64,000 nt of DNA. Source: UBA10107 sp963835585. Its GTDB lineage: Archaea > Nanobdellota > Nanobdellia > Woesearchaeales > UBA10107. Shown here piece by piece: positions 56,233-64,000 of this stretch (within the stretch, counting starts at the first letter, position 1; each line of letters opens with the position of its first letter). The stretch covers positions 62,001 to 126,000 of the forward strand of contig CAWIGF010000003.1 in the NCBI GenBank assembly GCA_963835585.1, read 5' to 3'. The position numbers and the translations under genes were made by a program. The notes under the pieces were generated by a model that worked only from the letters and a program-made list of their open reading frames with translations, was not told the DNA's origin and did not search any database.

Positions 56233-56714
56233 TGAAATTAAAGATACAGTACGAATTCACATTTTTTTATGATGTTCTTATGAGATATATCTCATTTTTT
56301 GGAAGTCTTGTTTTTTGGTGTTTTGCTGTAATTTTACTCGTTATTATCGGTCAGCACAATTTTGCGCTTGTATTTGCTAGTGCTTCAATAGCGACTATGA
56401 TTATTGAGTATCTAGTTAAATTTATTCATCACAAGAGAAGGCCAGATTTTAATAAGATTAATACCAAATCTTTGTTTGCCAGGTTCCAGGAAATTGGATC
56501 CTTTCCAAGTGGGCATTCCGCGAACATAGCTTTATTCACGACACTGATTGCATTCAACTATAGAATATTTGCTTTGACATTGTTGTTTACAATAATAACT
56601 GTTTTAGTTGGAATGTCGAGAATTTATCTAAGGCGACATTACGTACATGATGTAATAGGAGGTATATTTCTTGGTGTTTTGACAGGGATTTGTTTCGGAA
56701 TTTTTCTTCTTTAA
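56232..56714 (+). CDS. PAP2-family membrane phosphatase
   Basis: 160 residues, about five membrane segments. The three phosphatase motifs are KFIHHKRRP, IGSFPSGHSANIA and MSRIYLRRHYVHDVIGG (catalytic His). Probably dephosphorylates a lipid phosphate or polyprenyl diphosphate, recycling the carrier used by the nearby glycan genes. ATG overlaps the upstream stop. Confidence 0.9.
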   Translation: MKLKIQYEFTFFYDVLMRYISFFGSLVFWCFAVILLVIIGQHNFALVFASASIATMIIEYLVKFIHHKRRPDFNKINTKSLFARFQEIGSFPSGHSANIALFTTLIAFNYRIFALTLLFTIITVLVGMSRIYLRRHYVHDVIGGIFLGVLTGICFGIFLL

Positions 56715-56822
56715 ATTATGTATAATTATGAGTGGCAAAAATGACATCGCAACGAAAAGCACAACTTTTCAAAACCGTTCATTTAATTTTTATTTTCAAA
56801 CAATAAATATTAAATGAAGTAA

Positions 56823-58220
56823 TCAACAGAATTGAGGTCCTTGAGTTAGTGGCATATCGTCTATGGCCTTTCCAAATATTTTTACAAATCCACTCTGAAA
56901 ATTATGGAAGTCAGGGAACGTTGTTATCACCGCAAGTGCATGCCATATAAGAAGCATACCAATAATTGCCACTTTATACATTAGTTTGATTTTTGAAGTA
57001 ATAATGGCCTTTAGTGGTTTTGCAAGCATAACGATCATAATCGGATAAACCATCAGTACATGTCGTGGCTGGTCGTATGAGCCGAAGAGATTAAACATTA
57101 TCGTGTAAAATAAGAAATAATATGCGCAATTCTTTTCAAATGAGGATGATTTTTTCCACCTTGCAAGAAGCATTACGATGCTTGCTAGGAACAATATTAT
57201 AACAGGAATTGTGTTTTTCTGGAACAAAGATGGCAACGAAGCGAATTTTTCAGAAGTAGCCGTCTGACTATCCATAACCCAACTTGCGATGCCTTTTGTC
57301 AGTTGATATGGGAATGGATTCGGAATATTTCCCAAAGTCCTGAATACTGGGCTACTCTCAAATAGTTTAGTTGCTTCTATGTATTTCAAGTCACTGGTGA
57401 CGAGCGTGTCTTTTGAAAATGCTTCTTTTGTTGGTATGAAAATATTCTGGAATCCATATCCTGCAAGGATAATGACGTATAATATTGCAGCTCCTGCGAT
57501 GAGATGCCAAACAATTTTTTTCTTATTTTTGTGGAACCATGACATAATACTCTTGTAATTCAGTACAATAAGTAATGGATAGAATATGAAATTCTGCAGT
57601 GCTGTGAATTTCGTCATGAAAGCAAGTGAGAACATGATGAAAAATGCATATAGCCATCTATTCTTATTTGTCTTAATAAATTTCAGGAGTACAATGAAAG
57701 TCAGGAAGTTAAAGAATGTGAACGCGAAATCAACAAAAATAGTTGTTCCATTTGTTAGTATCATCGGATGCAGGGCATATATGAAGTATACTATGTGTGC
57801 TGCCGTTGTTCCGTATAGCCGTGCAATGAGATAGAAAATAAATAAACCTAACAAAACTGCCATTAGTAACTCTGGCAATCTGCCAAAGAATATAATTACA
57901 TTAGAAGGAATTATGTTTTTGTATGTGACGAAGCATGAATATTCATTCATCTTGTTCTCTTTCCACGCATCGCTGTTTCGATAATCCATTAAATCAAATG
58001 GAAGAAGAGGCAATGCAGAAATCATGTTTGCCAAAGGTGGAACAACAGTGTTTAGACGGAAATCAAAAATAGTTAGTTTACTGAACCCTGACGCTAGATG
58101 ATTAGGCTCGTCAGAGTAGACAGGATGATACATCGCTGATGAAATTCCAAGAAAGAGGAAAAGTGCAGTTATTGCAAAGAGAATAATATAGTCATTGCGG
58201 CTCAATTTAACATTTTTCAT
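56823..58220 (-). CDS. GT-C membrane glycosyltransferase (PMT/ArnT-like)
   Basis: 465 residues, about 11 membrane segments. After the first helix, YHPVYSDEPNHLASGFSKLT carries the SDE acidic motif of GT-C enzymes; DFRLNTVVPPLANMISALPL matches the conserved loop of the PMT/GT39-like group. It uses lipid-linked sugars as donor on the outer face. Acceptor unknown. Confidence 0.82.
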   Translation of the reverse strand: MKNVKLSRNDYIILFAITALFLFLGISSAMYHPVYSDEPNHLASGFSKLTIFDFRLNTVVPPLANMISALPLLPFDLMDYRNSDAWKENKMNEYSCFVTYKNIIPSNVIIFFGRLPELLMAVLLGLFIFYLIARLYGTTAAHIVYFIYALHPMILTNGTTIFVDFAFTFFNFLTFIVLLKFIKTNKNRWLYAFFIMFSLAFMTKFTALQNFIFYPLLIVLNYKSIMSWFHKNKKKIVWHLIAGAAILYVIILAGYGFQNIFIPTKEAFSKDTLVTSDLKYIEATKLFESSPVFRTLGNIPNPFPYQLTKGIASWVMDSQTATSEKFASLPSLFQKNTIPVIILFLASIVMLLARWKKSSSFEKNCAYYFLFYTIMFNLFGSYDQPRHVLMVYPIMIVMLAKPLKAIITSKIKLMYKVAIIGMLLIWHALAVITTFPDFHNFQSGFVKIFGKAIDDMPLTQGPQFC

Positions 58221-58348
58221 ATCTATTTTTTTATATTGTACTTTATTAATCTTAAGAAAAAGACGATTATGACATTCCTATATTCATTGCGAACTGGCCT
58301 ATTTATAAAGGTGGTATATTTATATATATGTAATTTTGATTTCCTCAT

Positions 58349-59077
58349 ATGCCAGAAATAGGTAGACGCATAGATTCAATATCGGTGTTCTTTCCTGCAT
58401 ATAAAGAGGATACAAACATCAGACACGCCGTTTTGCAAGCAAAGCATGTTCTTGATAAAATCGCAAACAAATACGAAATTATAGTCATCGATGATGGAAG
58501 CAAGGATAATACAGCGTCTATTGTACGATCTTTGATGAAAACAGATCCTTCTCTTCATTTAATTCAACATAAAAAAAACAAAGGTTATGGTGCTGCCTTA
58601 ATCTCGGGATTTTATGGAGCTCATTACCCTTGGATAGCATTTACTGATTCTGATGGTCAGTTTGATTTTTCCGAAATAACTTCTTTTATACAAAAACAAC
58701 GAAAAACGAAAGCAGACCTTGTTATTGGATATTATAAAAAAAGAAAAGTTCCTTTCTATCGTATTGTCAATAGTCGGATATGGGAATTAATCATATTCCT
58801 TATGTTTGGATTGAGTGTTCGCGATATCGATTGTGGTTTTAAATTAGTCAGCAAAAAAGTTATCGATAGAATTCCTAGGCTGGAGGCACAACGCGGCGCT
58901 TTCATATCAACTGAATTGCTTGTGAAAGCAAAGCTTTTCGGTTTCAAAATAATTGAAATACCTGTTACGCACTATGAACGAAAGGCAGGTTCAGCAACAG
59001 GTTCGAATATTCACGTCATAATATCAAGTTTTAAGGATTTATTTCTGCTGAGAAAGAAATTAAAGAAGTTTCGATGA
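58349..59077 (+). CDS. Dolichyl-phosphate hexose synthase-like GT2
   Basis: 242 residues. SVFFPAYKEDTNIRHAVLQA, YEIIVIDDGSKDNTASIV, NKGYGAALISGFYGAHYPWI, FTDSDGQFDF (metal DSD) and RDIDCGFKLVSKKVIDRI match DPM-type synthases. It makes polyprenyl-phosphate sugar, the donor for GT-C enzymes such as the divergent upstream gene. Overlaps the convergent FAD gene by 18 nt. Confidence 0.9.
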   Translation: MPEIGRRIDSISVFFPAYKEDTNIRHAVLQAKHVLDKIANKYEIIVIDDGSKDNTASIVRSLMKTDPSLHLIQHKKNKGYGAALISGFYGAHYPWIAFTDSDGQFDFSEITSFIQKQRKTKADLVIGYYKKRKVPFYRIVNSRIWELIIFLMFGLSVRDIDCGFKLVSKKVIDRIPRLEAQRGAFISTELLVKAKLFGFKIIEIPVTHYERKAGSATGSNIHVIISSFKDLFLLRKKLKKFR

Positions 59078-60352
59078 ATTTATTGTCTTTTCCATTTCTA
59101 TTGCGACTTCTTTTCCTATTTTTAATGCATAATTAGTTCCTCTGTCCCAAGGATAGACATTATTCATATTTGCAAGGTATAATCCAGGGATGGGTGTTTT
59201 TATGCTCGGAACAAGTTTTGAATAATTTTTGATCATAATTGGTTGCGCATACTTAAATCTCGTGAGGAAACTTCGCTTAATCCATGTTTTGTCAAATTCA
59301 GGATTTATTTTTTTTAAAAAAGGAATTATTTTTTCAAGGAGTTCTTCTTCACTCATTGACCACAAGGGATTGTCGTGGTCAAGATATTTTCCGACCCAAA
59401 TCATGTGTTTATTGTTGTAGTTTTTTTTGTCTACAAAATTGGTATGTTCCGCTATCATCATGAATGGGAATCCATGTTCATTGATGTTCAGCCAATAGAC
59501 ATCTTTTAGAAATTGTTTTTCTAACTCCAGAACAAAGTACTGCGCACCAATTATTTTTAACTTACCATATTTTTTTAAATATTCTTTGGGAAATTCTTTA
59601 TATAACTTAAGTGCGACAGGCAATGGCGTTGCGAGGAGAACATAATCGAATAAGATTTTTTTATCATTAACGATGACTTCAAACTTATTGTCTTTTTTTG
59701 TTACCTCTTTCACATCTGCATTCAATATTATTTTTGCTCCTTGTTTCTTTATTTTTTCGGCTAGTTCATTGGCAAATGTCTGGAACCCTCCTTCTATGTA
59801 TGCAAGATTTTTAGTTCGGGAATGAATTCGCGCCCAGAACCATGCAGCATTTATCTTATCTGCATATTTTTCGAATTTTCCAAGAAACAATGGTTCCCAG
59901 ATAATTCGGAATACTTCTTCTCCCATTGTTTTTTTTATGAATACTGTTGCAGTTTCTTTTTCAAGTTTCTTCCAGCTATTGATTATTTTGAGATATGCCA
60001 TGATAAGTCCCAATCGAAAGCGATTCATTATGCTAATGAAGGGATATTTGAGAACCGAAAGCGGTGAGTCAAGCTCTGCTATTTTTCCCTTGTAAAAGCA
60101 TGCCGCCTTCGTGTTTTTTATGATAAGATTTTTCTCCATTCCAATTTCTTTCGCAAGATTAAGTGCTTCGCTATCTGTGGTAAACCAATGATGTATTGCA
60201 TTATCTATTGGCCAGTTCCATTCTGGCATTTTGAATCCAGAAGAAAGACCACCAACTTTATCGCTTGATTCAAAAATAGTAACATCATGATTTTTTAGAT
60301 AGTTAGCTGCACCTAGTCCAGTAAATCCACCACCAATAATTCCTATTTTCAT
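59060..60352 (-). CDS. FAD-dependent amine-oxidase-like protein
   Basis: 430 residues. KIGIIGGGFTGLGAANYLKN is the FAD Rossmann start, with VTIFESSDKVGGLSSGFKM, YIEGGFQTFANELAEKIKKQ and ANMNNVYPWDRGTNYALKIG at the C-terminal FAD site. Relatives include protoporphyrinogen/phytoene-type oxidases and proteins found in polysaccharide clusters. UDP-galactopyranose mutase is a more distant alternative. Neighbours point to a role in glycan or lipid carrier synthesis. Confidence 0.82.
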   Translation of the reverse strand: MKIGIIGGGFTGLGAANYLKNHDVTIFESSDKVGGLSSGFKMPEWNWPIDNAIHHWFTTDSEALNLAKEIGMEKNLIIKNTKAACFYKGKIAELDSPLSVLKYPFISIMNRFRLGLIMAYLKIINSWKKLEKETATVFIKKTMGEEVFRIIWEPLFLGKFEKYADKINAAWFWARIHSRTKNLAYIEGGFQTFANELAEKIKKQGAKIILNADVKEVTKKDNKFEVIVNDKKILFDYVLLATPLPVALKLYKEFPKEYLKKYGKLKIIGAQYFVLELEKQFLKDVYWLNINEHGFPFMMIAEHTNFVDKKNYNNKHMIWVGKYLDHDNPLWSMSEEELLEKIIPFLKKINPEFDKTWIKRSFLTRFKYAQPIMIKNYSKLVPSIKTPIPGLYLANMNNVYPWDRGTNYALKIGKEVAIEMEKTINSSKLL

Positions 60353-60412
60353 CGTTAAAACCTAAGTTAGGTTCCTTTTTTCGTTTATAAATTTTCTTTA
60401 TTAGAAAATAAG

Positions 60413-60526
60413 GTGGACAGCTTTCTGTTGTTCCCGCACATGAGTGCAGTACAGAACAGAACGGAAGCCTTCTTAACTGCGGAGTTCGAAATGGGATCCG
60501 GTGAACCAGGCTCCTATGACCGTCCT
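60413..60526 (-). rRNA. rrf: 5S ribosomal RNA
   Basis: In the RNA sense, GGACGGTCATAGGAGCC at the 5' end, ACCGGATCCCATTTCGAACT (loop B/C hallmark), GCAGTTAAGAAGGC, and the 3' CTGTCC that pairs with GGACGG. TATA box (CATTTATAAATAAG, 60545-60558) is centred about 26 nt before the 5' end. Ends are estimated to within a few bases. It stands alone; no 16S or 23S gene is in the window. Confidence 0.94.
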
Positions 60527-60671
60527 GTATCTATTGCAACCTGACTTATTTATAAATGTTTCTAAACATCATTCTATGGTGTTGTCTTCTAAAATTTTGA
60601 ATATGACCTCCAATAGATAGTTATTTAAATTACATTTTTCCTTGGCTTATTTAAATCAAGGGGGTTCAAAT

Positions 60672-61712
60672 ATGAAAGTACTTGTAACTGGCGGCTGTGG
60701 ATTTCTAGGCTCAAATCTTTGTTTATTTTATCGCAAAAAAGGAGCAGAAGTTATAGCATATGATAATCTCGCGAAGCACGAATTTTCTCGAATTCCTTAT
60801 ATCAAACCAGAGGCCAGAAATTTCAACAAACAACTTTTGGAGAATGCTGGTGTAAAAGTGGTTGTTCAGGATGTTAGAGATTTTGATAATCTCCTAAAAT
60901 GTGCACAAGGTTGCGACTACATATGTCACACAGCAGCTCAACCTGCAATGACTATATCATGGGAAAATCCAGTATTGGATTTTTCTACAAATACCTTTGG
61001 CACGTTTAATGTTTTAGAGGTTGCGAGAAAACTATCCATTCCTGTTGCAATATGTTCTAGCGTTCATACGTACGGTCCTCAGAAAATCAATTCAGAGCTT
61101 ACCGAAGAAAAAACCAGATATGTAAGAAATCCAGTTACAATTAATGAAGATGAACCGTTGCTTCAGGGAGTGATAACTCCTTTACATGCTTCTAAAAGAA
61201 GTAATGAGATATATGCACAAGCATACATTGATACATATAAAATGGATGTTGCATGCTTTAGATTGACTGGAATGTATGGTCCAAATCAATTTGGTGGAGA
61301 AGATCATGGGTGGGTTGCTAATTTTGTAATAAGAGCATTTTTAGGTGAACCAATTACTTTATTTGGCACAGGAAAGCAATTGAGAGATATTCTTTTTGCT
61401 TCAGATGTCACTGAAGCCTTTGATGCATTCTACAATACACGTAAATCAGGGGTATATGTTTTGGGTGGCGGAAAGCAGAATATGATATCTTTGTTGGAGA
61501 GTCTAGATCTCATAGAAAAAATATCAAAGACAAAGCTCAAATTTGCTTTCCAACCAGAGCGCTTTGGTGATTTACATTATTTCGTTGCAGATTCTTCTAG
61601 GTTCAGCAAGGCAACGGGCTGGAAGCCTAAGGTTAGGCCTGAAGAAGGCATAAAAAAGTTGTTTGATTGGGTGAAACAAAATGAGCGATTATTCCTCAGA
61701 AAAGCTTCCTGA
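60672..61712 (+). CDS. NAD-dependent epimerase/dehydratase, CDP-paratose-epimerase-like, atypical active site
   Basis: 346 residues from the ATG at 60672, which has AAGGGGGT 7 nt upstream. NAD site VLVTGGCGFLGSNLCLF. GVYVLGGGKQNMISLLESLD is like CDP-paratose 2-epimerase. The catalytic YxxxK is LHASK (171-175): the lysine remains but tyrosine is leucine. So either it is inactive or uses another acid/base, as some members of the superfamily do. First of three overlapping or adjoining genes with a nucleotidyltransferase and a GT2. Confidence 0.85.
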   Translation: MKVLVTGGCGFLGSNLCLFYRKKGAEVIAYDNLAKHEFSRIPYIKPEARNFNKQLLENAGVKVVVQDVRDFDNLLKCAQGCDYICHTAAQPAMTISWENPVLDFSTNTFGTFNVLEVARKLSIPVAICSSVHTYGPQKINSELTEEKTRYVRNPVTINEDEPLLQGVITPLHASKRSNEIYAQAYIDTYKMDVACFRLTGMYGPNQFGGEDHGWVANFVIRAFLGEPITLFGTGKQLRDILFASDVTEAFDAFYNTRKSGVYVLGGGKQNMISLLESLDLIEKISKTKLKFAFQPERFGDLHYFVADSSRFSKATGWKPKVRPEEGIKKLFDWVKQNERLFLRKAS

Positions 61713-62463
61713 GTTAAAGGCGCTTATTTTGGCGGGCGGGAGAGGAAAAAGGCTTGATGCCCATACGATTGAAAAAAATAAATGTATGTTGAATTTCAGA
61801 GGAAAACCTTTGATTGAATATAGTTTGGATATTGCAAAATCGTTGAATGTTAAAGAAATGGTTGTTGTAGTAGGTTATCTTGCTGAACAAATAATAAATG
61901 CTTATGGTAACAGTTACAAAGGCACCCCGATAAAATATGTGATTCAAAAAGAGCAGAAAGGAATAGTCCACGCTATGGAATGTGCAAAAGAGGCAATAGC
62001 TGGACATGACTTTATTCTGTTGTTGGGTGATGAATTTTTGATGAACACTAATCACCAGTCTTTTTTGGCAAATCATTTGAATGAAAATGCTTTTGTATCA
62101 TGTGGTGTGGTGTATGTAGAAGATAAATCAAGTATAAGTAAAACATATTCAATTCTCTTTGACAAAGATTCACGAAGAATATTGAGATTAATAGAGAAGC
62201 CAAGAAACCCGGCAAATAATTTGATGGGCACTGGTAACATATTGTTCAAAAGTAGTGTTTTTGATTATACAGAAAAAACTCCCATAAATCAAATCAGGGG
62301 TGAAAGAGAGTTGCCTGATCTTATTCAATGCTTAATAGATGACGGGAAGAAAGTAACCTATCATCAATTGACATCCACATTTGTCAATGTAAATTATCCT
62401 GTTGATATTGATAATGATATTAATGTAATTAACAAAATCTTATACAAGAACACTACTGTTTGA
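61681..62463 (+). CDS. Sugar nucleotidyltransferase
   Basis: 260 residues. LKALILAGGRGKRLDAHTIE (nucleotide loop), MLNFRGKPLIEYSLDIAKSL, VVVVGYLAEQIINAYG, FILLLGDEFLMNT (metal Asp), LIEKPRNPANNLMGTGNILF. The first codons overlap the epimerase gene by 32 nt. It activates a hexose-1-phosphate with a nucleotide; which one cannot be told. Confidence 0.88.
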   Translation: MSDYSSEKLPELKALILAGGRGKRLDAHTIEKNKCMLNFRGKPLIEYSLDIAKSLNVKEMVVVVGYLAEQIINAYGNSYKGTPIKYVIQKEQKGIVHAMECAKEAIAGHDFILLLGDEFLMNTNHQSFLANHLNENAFVSCGVVYVEDKSSISKTYSILFDKDSRRILRLIEKPRNPANNLMGTGNILFKSSVFDYTEKTPINQIRGERELPDLIQCLIDDGKKVTYHQLTSTFVNVNYPVDIDNDINVINKILYKNTTV

Positions 62464-62471
62464 GCATTTAT

Positions 62472-63269
62472 ATGAAAATATATAAGATAACTAATAAAGA
62501 ATGGGAAGTTCCAGCTTTTTCATTTGATGAATTTTCAAACAAAAAATCAAAGTACTGTGTCTGTATACCTGTAATCAATGAAGGAGAAAGAATAAAAAAA
62601 GAACTTGGAAAGATGCGTTCTATAGCAAGGAGTGCAGACATAATTATTGCTGACTTGGGAAGCACCGATGGATCTCTTAACCATGAATTTTTAAAAAAAT
62701 CTGGTGTGAGAACTTTGCTCGTGAAAAATGGCCCTGGAAGATTAAGCGCCCAATTAAGGATGGCTTTGGCATATGCCATGCAGGAAAATTATGCTGGAGT
62801 TATTTTTATTGATGGCAATAATAAAGATGATCCGTCAACAATACCTGATTTTATAAAAAAATTAGATGAAGGATTTGATTATGTTCAGGGATCTCGATTC
62901 ATAAAAGGTGGTAAATCTGTAAACACACCTTTTATTAGGAGTTTTATAATACGATTTATACATTCGCCACTATTGTCTCTTTTTGCAGGAAAAAGATATA
63001 CGGATACTACGAATGGTTATAGGGCATTCAGTAGAAAAATGATTGTTGATAAAAGAATTAATCTATTTAGAAACATTTTTGTGACATATGAACTTCTATT
63101 CTATTCTACGTTGCGGGCAACTCAACTAGGATATAAAACAATTGAAATACCAGTTACTAGGGCATATCCAAAATCTGGAAAGACACCCACTAAAATAAGC
63201 CCTATAAAAGGATACCTCAACAATATGTGGTCCTCACTTAAATGTTGTTTTGGTTTCTATAATCCTTAG
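62472..63269 (+). CDS. Family 2 glycosyltransferase
   Basis: 265 residues from the ATG at 62472 (MKIYKITNKEWEVPAFSF). CVCIPVINEGERIKKELGKM, DIIIADLGSTDGSLNHEFL, GPGRLSAQLRMALAYAMQEN, FIDGNNKDDPSTIPDFIKKL (DGNNKDD metal region), RYTDTTNGYRAFSRKMIVD. Related to DPM-type synthases but with an N-terminal extension of about 30 residues. Third gene of the epimerase-nucleotidyltransferase unit. Confidence 0.88.
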   Translation: MKIYKITNKEWEVPAFSFDEFSNKKSKYCVCIPVINEGERIKKELGKMRSIARSADIIIADLGSTDGSLNHEFLKKSGVRTLLVKNGPGRLSAQLRMALAYAMQENYAGVIFIDGNNKDDPSTIPDFIKKLDEGFDYVQGSRFIKGGKSVNTPFIRSFIIRFIHSPLLSLFAGKRYTDTTNGYRAFSRKMIVDKRINLFRNIFVTYELLFYSTLRATQLGYKTIEIPVTRAYPKSGKTPTKISPIKGYLNNMWSSLKCCFGFYNP

Positions 63270-63377
63270 TACGCTTATGATTATTTGAAGAGAACAACTA
63301 TCTTGTCAGTTTAATTATTTTCATTATAGAAAATAATTAACCGAATCTTTATATAGTTTATAAAAACAAGCAATGAT

Positions 63378-64000
63378 ATGGCTTCATACACTAGGAAGAT
63401 AGTCCAAGGGACCGTTATAATCTCTTTATTGTCGGTTGTGATAGGTTTACTTGGGTACTCCATACGAATTATGCTGGCAAGAAACCTATCTGTCGAAGGA
63501 TATGGTTTATTCTATGCCGTAATGGCCTTTGTTTCGTTATTTATTGCATTTAAGAATATAGGGATGGGAAGTGCAATTGCACGATATATTCCTGTATTTC
63601 TTGCCAAAAAAGATCTAAAGAGCACGAAATATGCCATTCTGTCAACATTTACAATACAAGTCATTTTTACTGGAATAATAGCTATACTATTAATTATTTT
63701 TGCTCCTTTCTTTTCAACTCATTTTTTTCATACAACCGCCGCAACCACTGTTTTGATTTTTTTAGTTTTGAGTTTCTTTTTTTCCCTTTTTCAAGATGTC
63801 TTTTCTTATATTTTTACAGGCTTCCAAAAATCGTCTCTGATGAGTTTGCCCGAGCTATTCAAGAATACATTTATTCTTCTTCTTTTGTTTGTTTTCTTTA
63901 TGTTTAATAAAAGTGCAACCATCGCTGCACTTGCATATTGTATTTCGGCATTTACTCTTCCTTTCATATTTTCACTTGTTTTTATGAAATTATTCCCTAG
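63378..64000 (+). CDS. Polysaccharide flippase (Wzx/MATE-type), cut by window edge
   Basis: I translated 207 residues from the ATG at 63378 (MASYTRKIVQGTVIISLLSV) to the window end. Six or so membrane helices are visible; VIGLLGYSIRIMLARNLSVE and GYGLFYAVMAFVSLFIAFKN followed by IGMGSAIARYIPVFLAKKD are typical of the oligosaccharide flippase fold. It should move lipid-linked glycan across the membrane. TATA box (TTTATATAG, about 63350-63358) is 24 nt before the ATG. Confidence 0.9.
   Translation, partial: MASYTRKIVQGTVIISLLSVVIGLLGYSIRIMLARNLSVEGYGLFYAVMAFVSLFIAFKNIGMGSAIARYIPVFLAKKDLKSTKYAILSTFTIQVIFTGIIAILLIIFAPFFSTHFFHTTAATTVLIFLVLSFFFSLFQDVFSYIFTGFQKSSLMSLPELFKNTFILLLLFVFFMFNKSATIAALAYCISAFTLPFIFSLVFMKLFP

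Noticed and set aside
1..64000. CRISPR arrays, integrase or attachment sites, prophage, toxin-antitoxin pairs
   Set aside because: No regularly spaced repeats, no integrase and no phage structural genes seen; the only mobile element is the insertion sequence at 16265-17154.

Overview
The window looks like part of the chromosome of a DPANN-type archaeon. The archaeal markers are a single-chain PriS-PriL primase, PCNA, a Hef helicase-nuclease, Sec61-beta, NAC, TrmB- and PRC-barrel-type proteins, the archaeal operon rps13-rps4-rps11-rpoD-rpl18e-rpl13-rps9-rpoN, archaeal SRP and RNase P RNAs, a tRNA-Leu with an apparent intron, and a lone 5S rRNA. Promoters are archaeal: for many genes a TATA box is centred about 25-27 nt before the ATG, so many mRNAs should be leaderless. 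Bacterial-type genes are mixed in (gyrA, a bacterial-type leuS, sufBS, scpB, rfbA/B/C). I do not assign a phylum. DNA is AT-rich and genes are packed, with many 1-8 nt overlaps.

Layout. 1-2.8 kb: suf operon (Cys-rich HTH regulator, sufB with an in-frame TGA at codon 15, sufS cut by the window edge). 2.8-10.9 kb: nuclease and fused primase, HtpX, prephenate-dehydratase-like gene with an upstream Phe/Trp-rich mini-ORF, Hef, degenerate M50 protein, HD hydrolase, TraB. 10.9-16.2 kb: PRC-barrel, TrmB regulator with a palindromic operator, LigD-type phosphoesterase, voltage-sensor-like protein, pyrB, PCNA. 16.26-17.15 kb: an insertion sequence with 14-bp inverted ends and a 9-bp target duplication next to the PCNA promoter. 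17.3-29.2 kb: tRNA-Leu, a three-gene coiled-coil operon, an operon with scpB, gyrA, THUMP methyltransferase, rnpB-Sec61beta-NAC, Nudix, a pair of small helical proteins, tRNA-His. 29.3-36 kb: glmS, HAD hydrolase, ribosomal/RNA polymerase operon. 36-43.7 kb: rfbC, SPOUT methyltransferase, GT2/radical SAM pair, leuS, HAD hydrolase, ilvE. 43.7-48.6 kb: leuA with its leader, aminotransferase, SRP RNA, presenilin-like protease, trpS. 48.7-64 kb: mainly sugar-nucleotide and glycan genes (rfbBA, glycosyltransferases, epimerase, nucleotidyltransferase, flippase), interrupted by HerA, a SurA-like protein, a short NFACT protein, an RNA m5C methyltransferase and 5S rRNA.

The most striking signal is regulatory. 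Upstream of leuA, a TATA box is followed 26 nt later by a leaderless 22-codon ORF in which seven of the last nine codons are leucine, five of them consecutive and made of mixed synonymous codons. A hairpin starts right after its stop codon, and a competing perfect 10-bp stem follows before the leuA ribosome-binding site. The LeuA enzyme itself lacks the usual leucine-feedback domain. A second, independent candidate lies before the prephenate-dehydratase-like gene: a TATA box, then a 13-codon ORF ending FKFWFFC, with a possible Shine-Dalgarno-masking stem. Together these suggest ribosome-mediated, amino-acid-sensing leader control (attenuation logic) in an archaeon, built on leaderless leader peptides.

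No stretch above 300 bases is without a gene or RNA. The longest gaps are the promoter regions near 18.5-18.8 kb, 36.4-36.6 kb and 51.85-52.0 kb.
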